Shown here one piece after another: positions 55,730 through 64,000 of a DNA stretch of 64,000 bases (the stretch's first letter is position 1; each line of letters opens with the position of its first letter). Under the pieces are notes generated by a model, which saw only the letters and a program-made list of their open reading frames with translations, searched no databases and was not told the origin of the DNA. The stretch lies in assembly GCA_021234155.1 (NCBI GenBank), contig JAJEKV010000279.1, positions 60,001 to 124,000 on the forward strand, read 5' to 3'. Both the position numbers and the translations under genes were made by a program. Source of the stretch: Isoetes taiwanensis. Its lineage: Eukaryota > Streptophyta > Lycopodiopsida > Isoetales > Isoetaceae.

Positions 55730-58252
55730 CGCAGCACCTTGTTTTTTTTTTTGGAAGGCACGGTTGGTGGAATCTGCACCCACCCACGTCTCCCACATGA
55801 TGGTAGCCACTGGGTTTTGAACCCTTGTGGGATCACCCCAATCCAAGGCCTTACCAAAAATTGATTTTGTTAATTTAAATAGCAAGGATGATTCAATCCC
55901 CTTGCACAAGAAGGGTTCCTTTTTTTTTTTTTTGGTTGGAGGGTTGGGGAGGGGGGGGGGGGGACTCTTTTTCAAATACATGATTGAGACATCGTGATCT
56001 ATAAGATTGGCCTTTGCTTTCTAAAGAGTAACAAGCATGTTATTTTATGACCTATAGATATGATTGATATCACATTCTAATCAATCACTAAATGTTCATT
56101 TGCACGACATTCTAGGATCCTTTCCCTTTTACCACCAAGAGAACATTTGCTTAGAAATTATGCCTGATAGAAAGCCCAGCAACGCTGAGCATTTTTTCTA
56201 GTACAATATAAAAGCTTTTATTTGGGACCATAAAGTCTAAAAACATACACACTTTTGTTTACCTTATCTCAACATATATTATGCAGTTTCATTTTTTGTT
56301 TGATTGTAATATTTGCTTGAACCTATTTTTTCTGCAGTGAGAATGAATTTGGGCTTGACACATAGAGAAGACTATAGTCAAAATGAAGCCTTCCGATTTG
56401 GTCTGGTAGAGCTTCTTATTTCTTGCCCTGCAAGCCATGCCTTGAAGTCCGTTGTCTTAAAGCATGTCCACTGGCATCGCCATAGCTTGAACATGTGCGG
56501 CATAAGCATTTGCGGCCTCAGGGCTGTGGTATGTAGATGCAGATGAATCACCGGATATACGAAATATTGCTCTGGCCCTTTCCTCGCCTTTTTTCACCGA
56601 TTTCGAGACTGTGAACATCCTCCCCACATTCAGTCCAGCTCAATCCGGTGCCTTGAGTCCTCCAGATCGGTGACGAATCCTTCTAATCCATTTTTTTCTT
56701 TTTTCTTTTTTGCCTAGATCTAGCTACCATATTGGTCTACCAGGATCTCATCTTTGAAGATGAGCTTTTGTCCGATTCCTTCCCTTACACTGAGATCCAG
56801 AATCTGATTTTATGGGAAGTTGAAGGAAAATAGGTTGTTAAAGGCTCTGTAGACGTTGATATTGGTGCAAACCCTTCTCCTAAACGTGATGAGGAGAAAA
56901 TATTGCTTTGGTTAGAATAGCATGTTTGTGCCTTTGGGCATTTCGTATGTTTCCAATAGCGGGTTGGGCTTCTGTGTACCATGTACAAATAATCAAGAAG
57001 CAAATTATCATGCTCTATGCAACAAAGTGTTTTAATTGAGGATGGCAGAAACTGTAATTCTGATCGTGGGCAGCTATTTCAGATCTTCCTCGAACCCTTG
57101 AGGTCTTTCGTATGCTGAAAAGTTCAAGATTTTTTTTTTTATAAGAAAACTCCGAAAGCACGTAAAAGTAATATTGTGCTTGTCTTGAGGATACACAGAT
57201 GAATTTGTCCTCAATACCAAAGAAATTATACACAATCCATGTTTGTGCATAAGGCAGGCATCCCTCTATATCAAAGTAGAATATTTTCCAGTACTTCTAT
57301 TTTAGTTGTCTCTTGCATTTTGACCTCACACGGTTGCATGTACTGCATTTGGACTCACAAAGTTGCATGTACGTATTTTTTAGAATAACTCTTTAGCTTA
57401 TGTGCTGAACAACGTACATGAGGAGGTTTACTATCTTCAAGATGCCATATTTGATTATACCATTGATGTCGTATCTGCCTACTGAAACTGGCAATCTGGT
57501 GCCAATCTTTAGGGATTTGTCATCTATGATGTATATCAATTGCAGGGAAATGTGTAATGTGTCAGATGATGGCCTCTAAGAGGAAGTCACCTTGTGCAAG
57601 TTAGGAAAAGTGTTAGTGCCATTAATTTTTTCTTCTAGTGCCTAGACCCACTTGCCATGTTAGTGACATTTCTAGTGCCTAGACCATCTAGCAAGTATAC
57701 AACTATTTGTGTACTTTTCCACGTCAATATACTACTTGATGCATTAAGTAAAGAGCATGCTAAAATATTATTTTGCTCCATAGATTATTACCCTTAAGTG
57801 TTATTCAACATTTGGCATATTATGCCCAACCAAGTTAGCTACATGGTTTTCAAATAAGTTGGGTCTGCTACATGCCTTTGTTAAAGGCAGATGCATGTTT
57901 TACATTTCTCAACTCAGGTCGGCCCTACTAAATCAGCTCAAAAGTCTTTCCCAATAGGTTGGGTTTGCTTCATGTAAACGAAACAGGTCTCAGGTAAAAT
58001 GCAAAGTCACAGGGGTTCAAAGATTTAAGACAGTAGAACTATGTGCATGGTTTGTTCATTACTGAGGGAATGCTTAATCTGTTTCTCGTCTGCGACTAAG
58101 TCTGCAAGAAAACTTTAAATTAGTTGCCGCAACATGTTAAAGCCAACCTGCTTAGTCGCATATCAATTGGACAGCAATGGGAGTTGTGTATTCATTAGTA
58201 AAGTATAAGTACAGAACTCGACTTATCTCAAGATCGCATTGATCCGAGCCCT
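55730..58252. other. Intergenic, nothing recognised
   Basis: Includes homopolymer runs (T about 55740-55752 and 55920-55933, G about 55951-55963). The phrase TCTAGTGCCTAGACC is repeated near 57634 and 57672. No gene seen. Confidence 0.5.
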
Positions 58253-58345
58253 CGGATCGCCATTCTGGGCAGGGATGAGCTATTATATAAGTGCACTCCA
58301 CATTCGAGATCAGTTATCGGCGTCTTCTCACAGCAGCCCTTCTTT
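58253..58345 (+). repeat. Promoter-like dispersed repeat, copy 2
   Basis: CGGATCGCCATTCTGGG, TATA-like ATTATATAAG and TTATCGGCGTCTTCTCACAG occur in the same order as at 41455-41560. Distances between the blocks agree within a few bases. Confidence 0.6.
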
Positions 58346-58982
58346 CATTCCCATTGCTTCATTTCTATTTTTTTCGGCCATCAGCCCATCTCATATCTCT
58401 TCCTCGTCCATTCTATTAGCCCATCTTATTCTAACTTTTTCCCTCAAAGGATGCTCCTCCTTTATCGGGTTCTTCTTCATACCTCATGAATCTGACTAAA
58501 AATGAATTTGCATGCGTCTCAGGCGAGTAGTGGGAGTACTGCTTAAGCTTTATACACGATTGCGGGATTGATTTCAGTGCATGTCCTTTCTGGGATTGTT
58601 TGCCAGATTAATTTGGCGTTTTTAGCTTCATGCATTCTCATTATCGATGGGATCTGCATGCTGGCTCCTGGAATTCTACTGTGTTGTGTTTGATCTCTGG
58701 ATTCCTAAGCATGGTCTTCTTTGCATTCTCTGTTTACTCATAATTATTGGAGTTGCAGCCATGCCATTTGTCCATATCTTGCAGGCGGGGAAGTTGCACG
58801 CATCCATGTCACAGCGGCCACAGAGGTTTTCTCAGAGGGAAGAGATTGCATGGATTTATCTGGGCTATTGCAGGAGGAAAGACTGTTGCATCGATCTGTG
58901 CATCTGCAAGTTGGGGAGAGTTCCCTCCCTGGCATCTACGCCCACTTTATTGGCTCCCGAAATTGAGTCAACATGCCAAGCA
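58346..58982. other. Intergenic, possibly transcribed from the repeat at 58.25 kb
   Basis: Open frames of 60-130 codons occur because the sequence becomes more GC-rich, but none shows a domain. Confidence 0.4.
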
Positions 58983-60022
58983 GGTTCGCCCAGGCGAACC
59001 CCAGAAATTCGCCCAGGCGAACCCGCAGGGGACGTGGCATGACGGTTCGCGGGCGCAATCGCCTGCGTGGCATTGCTGCCGGGTTCGCCCAAGCGAACCC
59101 AAACCACGGTTAAGTGTCAGGTGGCAGGGAGTCAAGCGTGCAGGTCGTACGCAGGCGTTTTCAACGCAGGGCCCCCCGCCGGGTTCGCTTGGGCGAACCC
59201 AGAAGCATGGCAGGGGGCAGGACGGACTCAATATGGGCCGGATTTCGTCCGATTCAAAACAACGCGTCTCAGATCCTTGGTAACCAGGCAAGAACTTGCG
59301 GAATTCGTCGTAAAATCTGCCTATTTCAGCCCAATTCTTTCCCCTTTCATGCCCCCATAACTGTATTTCCCGCTCAATCTTGCCCCCCGCCATGGTTCCC
59401 AAGCTTTCCTCCTCTTTTTCTCGAGACATAATCGACCATCTTAGATCCCGCCAAGTTCCAATTTGAAAGGATTGTCTAGCAAGGAATTTTCTAAGATCCA
59501 ATCCGACACGGGTTTTGTTTTTCTGCCGGATTTGAGGGTTGTTCTTCGCCAGGGCTTCTGTGGGCACCGGATTTCAGGAATGGAGAAGCAAAGATTTGCG
59601 GCCTGTAATGGCGATGCTTAATCTTCCCATTCTTGGGACTTTTCTTGGCTGTTCGTGCTCAGTAAATTTTGGTGCGTAACTTGGGGACCCGCACCAAAAA
59701 TATCGATCAAGCAGTAGAAATTGCTGCCTCGCTCTCAACAAGGTCGCCCATTTTGATCCCCATTTTTGGGCATTTCTATCCGCCCGCTTCTCCCAATCTT
59801 TTCTCGCACCTAATTGCACCCGACGTATCGACCGTGTAGCCTCTCGTGCGGTGGGTTTGGGCGAAACCGGCAGGGGTAATAAACGCTACCGCCAACGATC
59901 GACATCGCCGCGGTGGCTAACATCGTTCGGGTTCGCTTGAGGCGAACCCGTAGGTAGTACCCGCCAGACGCCACGCCAAGATGGCGGGTTCGCCTGGCGA
60001 TTTTCGGGGTTCGCTTAACCCC
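58983..60022. repeat. Dispersed family of 17-21-bp palindromes (GGGTTCGCC-type)
   Basis: Copies: 58983-59000, 59008-59024, 59081-59100 (GGGTTCGCCCAAGCGAACCC), 59181-59200 (GGGTTCGCTTGGGCGAACCC), 59929-59949, a half copy at 59986-60000 and a shortened copy at 60006-60022. Each is a near-perfect inverted repeat with a variable centre of two to four bases. The surrounding DNA is unusually GC-rich for the window. The spacers are unrelated, so this is not a simple tandem repeat. Confidence 0.85.
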
Positions 60023-63000
60023 GGCTCCTCTGGACTTAATTTCGGAGCCGATCGGGGCTAATGTGGGCATCTATCCATCCTATTTCTTTCATTTGCCATC
60101 TTCTCCATATTGATATGTGGATTCGCGTCATCAAATCTTCTATGTGGTATGTTGCTCGATTTCACGGTATTGGTTTCTTTGACAGGTTGTCTCTTTTCTC
60201 ATACCTTTCATCAAAACTTTTGAATTTCGTTGCTTGGCATGTCATGAGACTTCTTTAAAATTTGAGAAATTGTATTCATATTGTTTTGCAAGTTTTATCA
60301 ACGGGTTGGATCTGGACGCGTTTAACCTTTACCCAGATCTCAGTTATGGCAAATGCAGGAGTGCACACCGGTGTTGGGCAAAGTCCGGGGAACACTATAA
60401 ACCAACCGGTTGAAATCGCAAATTTTCCGGTTCGATTAGTGTATCGTAGGAATTTTTCCGACAAGTTTTCTAAAGGTTTTCTATTAAGACAATAGAAATT
60501 TCCGGCCCTAAACACAAGATATCCGATTGATAAAAATAACCGTAGGCAATTTTCCGATGGGACCTACAAAGTTTCCCAACACTGCACACATCTCTCTTAG
60601 TGCCCCATCACAATCTACAGATTCTTTTGTTTCCTTAGCAAGACCTGGAGTTGTTAAAATTTTCTGCCTGACTTCGATCACATGCATGCTTAGAACAATC
60701 GAGCTTGCTCTATCTTCTTTGGCGAATCCTTTTAGCTCCACATGCTCACACGATTTTAAATTGAGCTTCTTCTCTGCTCGATTACGCATGCTGCATGCAA
60801 CAAGGGAAGGGGAATCGGTTAAACAAACGTGTCTGCATGCAACTCCTATCAAGGAACCAGGTAGCAGCTTCAGAACTGCTAGTCTTCTCTACTAATTGAG
60901 CAAGACTCGTGACATTCATGCTTCCATTCTGGAACTCCATTGAATTCTGGAACTTTTGAAGAGCACAGAGAACAGAAAACAGTAAGATGGAATTCGTGAA
61001 TGCTGTTTCTCCTTTCATGTTTCTTGAATTTATGGCTTCCGATTATGGGAGTGGTTCAACGAACCAGTTAATGGGCTAATGGGCAGTGGTAGCAGTTAAA
61101 CGGATCCTAGCAGGTAGTCGGATCTGGCAGGTAGTCCGTTTGTGCTTAATTACGGCAACCGGAGAACAGCGTAGTTCGTGTTTTGGTTCGTCCGTGTAAA
61201 TTCCGGCAGCAGCGAAATAAAGAGCGGGTCACGTGGACAAAAATGGTCTACGTGGGTGGGGGGCCTAAAGCTTCCACTGGCGCCTCATTTTCTGACTGGA
61301 ATGTTGGGCTTACTATAGGAACCGATTTCACAGGCTAGATTCATTGTGTATATTTTTCAGACTGTGAGACTGCACATGAAGGCCGTTTTACCATTCCCAG
61401 TGAGGGCATTTCCGGGATTCTCTCTCCTTCAATCGATTCGAGCGAGAGTCTTCTACTAAGTCCTTTACCAATTCGAATAGCCCCAAATGAGTTTTCTGTT
61501 CTGTTTTATTCTTGATTCATCTTTTCTAACCCATGGTTTGCCTACAATTGTTATTTATTATTAATCATGCCAGGACATTTTTTTAGACCATGGGGTGCCT
61601 TGGCATGGTTTTCAATTAGTAATTTGCAGTATGTTTTCTATATGATGTCTTTTTGCAGTGTAAATTGTTTTTGACTTATGCAGTGCATTCGGTCATTTGT
61701 GGCATGCTAATCCGGGAGATGGTATACTTGATTTATTATCTGGTATTTGCCCATATTAGCCTAATTTGGTCCTAATATTAATCTTTGAATAATTACTTTC
61801 ATTGTTGATCTAAGTTGTTGCTCTTATGCTTTACGTCTCATTGGATACTTACGCACATTCGCTTTTTTACACGTTGCTTTGCAGGCTCATTCACATATTT
61901 CTATGGGTTTCTTCGCCTTGATCAATACATCCAAGTTTATTTTAGATCAAATTTCTTATATGCATGTCATAAATATCAATTTTTGCATCTAGACTTATGC
62001 TTGGTTTGACATTTGGTGGGCATTTAATTGCAGTTTACCTTATCATCATACATCTGGGTTTTGAGCCTTGGTTTTGGATATGCGATATATTTGCTGATTA
62101 TAAACTTGGCAAAAGGTTTGTGTAACGTTGGACTTACAGGATTGGGCGTTCTCGCTTCAGAATTCTCGGATCATCAATGTAGACAATTACTTTGTTGGGG
62201 TATTTTTCTAGAGGACGTTCCTTTGTGGCCTTTTACAGTCTCATTTTTATTAGGTCCATAGGGGGATGTTCTCCTCTTGTTTCCATGACTCCGTCACGTC
62301 ATTCCATCAACTATAGTACATTTTGTATCTTATTTTGTTATCTTCTCCTTAGTCCAGGCTCTTGCCATAGGGATTGTGGTTTTTGACTTGTTTGATTCGG
62401 ACTTGGGACATACATCATTTGTCATGTTTTTATACAAGTTGAGTCCCAGGTGAGGTATCCATTCTAGGTTTGCTTCTTTCAATGATTATATCGACTTGCT
62501 TTAGGCTATTGTTTTTCTATCCATATTTCTTGGCATTACTTCGTTTGGGTATGGTTACGGATTAATAATTGGAATGTTTTTTCCTGAGATGCATTTTTGC
62601 ATGTGTATTTTATTTTGAAACATAAAGGGGTGAATATAATTAATGACTTGCATTCATATTATATGGATGCTTTCAATTCTTGTCATATGTACACTTTGGA
62701 TATGGAAACAAACTTATACGTTCTCATATTGCTCTTGAGGTTTGTTTTGTGCTTGCCATTTGGCGGGAGTTTGTGTCTCGACATCGCATCTGCAGGCCCT
62801 CAATTTATATTGTTTGGGGCTTAGTACCTCTATCTTTATCTTTAAGTTTTATATGGTTTTGTGCATGTCTATATAGTATGCCATCTTGGTCATTCACGAT
62901 ATTGTTTTCCTATATGGTTTGTCTTTTCTACATTTTTTACTAGTGAGCGAGTTCGAGTAATGAACTTGCCTTTGCTTTTATGTGACGACTATGTGATTTA

Positions 63001-63255
63001 CAATTCGTTGATTTTCTTGAGTTCCTGATGGTGGTACTTTCCTAGGTTTGAAATTTTCCTTTGTGCTTGATTTTCCGAGCTCAATTTGCATTGTTAATAT
63101 CTCTTGGACACTTCTTGGGGCATCGTCATGCCATGTATTGTTGGAGATACCTTTTCTAATCTTGTTACTAGTTGTAGTGGTTTGGCCATCCTTGGGAAGA
63201 TATGATTTGTGACATGGGCATCTTCATCAGTTGCAAGTTCTGCACATCCTCGGGA
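60023..63255. other. Intergenic, nothing recognised
   Basis: Mostly T-rich on the plus strand with frames under 125 codons and no domains. No RNA gene was identified. Confidence 0.5.
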
Positions 63256-64000
63256 GGTCACATCTGTCATCTCCCTCACGCAGACAGCACCTTCTATCGC
63301 AGCCACCCCGATGCGGATAGGATGGACCCGTATGTCGATCTATATGATGACATACAGCAGCATCAGCAGTTGGGTAGGGTCGTCCTTCTTGGAGATTTCA
63401 ATGCACGGACAGGAGTAGAGCAGCCCATGCGACTTGACCCCCTCGCTGACGATGTCCTGCAGCTACGCCCCGCAGAAGTAGCCGGCCGCTAGCTGGTCGG
63501 ATGATGCCTGTGTCACTCGCGCTTTGCGAGCGGGTTGCTCCTGCTTATGTGGCATTTTTGACTTGATAATTTGCAATGGCCTTTCCGCGGGTCCGATTCT
63601 CCAAGTGCACATGCACGTGACAATCGTGGGGAGGGTCTAGTGTGGTGGACTATGTGCTTGTAGTTGCGCAAGATATGCATCTCATCAGTCGTTTCCGGGT
63701 GGGCACAGACAGTCGGGATGAGGAGGTCGACTCAGATCACCTCCCACTTTATTTGGACCTGGTTTGGCGAGCCGCCAGAACCCCCACTATGCCAGCCCTC
63801 GGCCCTCGGTTGAGACTCGATTATGAGCAGGCAGAGGACTACGCCGAGATGCTCATGGACGCCCTCCCAGTAATTCTGCAGACCTCCACACTAGAGCAGC
63901 AGACAGACCAGCTGACTTCGCTATTACGGGATGCAGCGGACAGGTGCTTTGGCAGACCCCCGCGTCGCCGCTCAGGGTCAGCAACATTCCCGCGTAACCG
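63256..64000 (+). pseudogene. LINE endonuclease domain, frameshifted, runs off the window
   Basis: The plus-strand frame reads DPYVDLYDDIQQHQQLGRVV then LLGDFNARTG, the metal-binding GDFN core of an APE-type endonuclease. After a stop at about 63490 and further shifts, SVVDYVLVVAQDMH and VDSDHLPLYLDL (the catalytic SDH box) follow. The last frame then stays open for about 120 codons to the window end, covering the linker towards the reverse transcriptase. GC content and codon use differ from the LINE at 42 kb, so it is another family or a younger copy. Confidence 0.88.

Noticed and set aside
55790-55860. GGGTTTTGAACCC resembling a tRNA-like or SINE B box
   Set aside because: No A box at the right distance and no cloverleaf; more likely transposon-derived.
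58747-59567. Overlapping long frames on both strands (178 and 199 codons)
   Set aside because: Openness is explained by high GC; repeated peptide phrases are translations of the palindrome family, not protein repeats.
1-64000. CRISPR array, operons or ribosome-binding sites
   Set aside because: No regularly spaced direct repeats of CRISPR type; introns and repeat content are eukaryotic, so bacterial signals were not expected or found.

Overview
The window looks like nuclear DNA of a land plant, most likely a seed-free vascular plant such as a fern. Four reasons point there. Genes have canonical GT-AG introns and are far apart. Recognisable plant genes are present: a purple acid phosphatase, a PPR protein, a replication protein A large-subunit-like gene and a DUF455 ferritin-like gene. 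The intergenic space is filled with decayed LTR, LINE, hAT, CACTA-like and foldback elements. The PPR protein is a long run of identical-length 31-residue motifs, a style I associate with lycophytes and ferns. The organism call is inference.

Layout. 0-7 kb: an unrecognised minus-strand frame, then a minus-strand RPA1-like gene (exons 2940-6258) covering DNA-binding domains A, B and C with a C4 zinc ribbon; its N-terminal domain and start codon are not visible. 7-9 kb: an LTR-like fragment whose better copy lies at 19.5-22.5 kb. 10.9-14.9 kb: a complete purple acid phosphatase gene with eight coding exons. Its proximal promoter is a tandem duplication carrying two TATA boxes and three sites matching the phosphate-starvation element P1BS. 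15-29.6 kb: repeats only (foldback element, Helitron-like end, inverted 475-bp repeat pair, LTR element, CACTA-like end, Ty3/gypsy remnant, hAT element with an 8-bp target duplication, 1.7-kb TIR element). 29.8-31.6 kb: an intronless PPR gene. 33.9-36.6 kb: a multi-exon, stop-containing gene for a DUF3504/Crypton-type tyrosine recombinase with an internal exon duplication, the most unusual item here. 38-41 kb: isolated exons of a TACO1/YebC-like and an FCP1-like protein. 42.4-44.7 kb: a 5'-truncated LINE. 45 kb: an unidentified transposon-like protein. 46.8-48.3 kb: an apparently intact four-exon DUF455 gene. 50.7-52.8 kb: fragments of PPR, SAC3/GANP, gypsy and LINE sequences. 53-63 kb: almost featureless, except for a cluster of near-identical 17-21-bp palindromes at 59-60 kb. 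63.2-64 kb: the endonuclease part of another LINE running off the window.

The genes do not form a pathway. Those that look intact are the phosphatase, DUF455 and PPR (whose C-terminal end is truncated). The RPA1-like gene has a good exon chain but unresolved ends. The rest are relics. All calls come from reading frames and remembered family motifs; no search was run.
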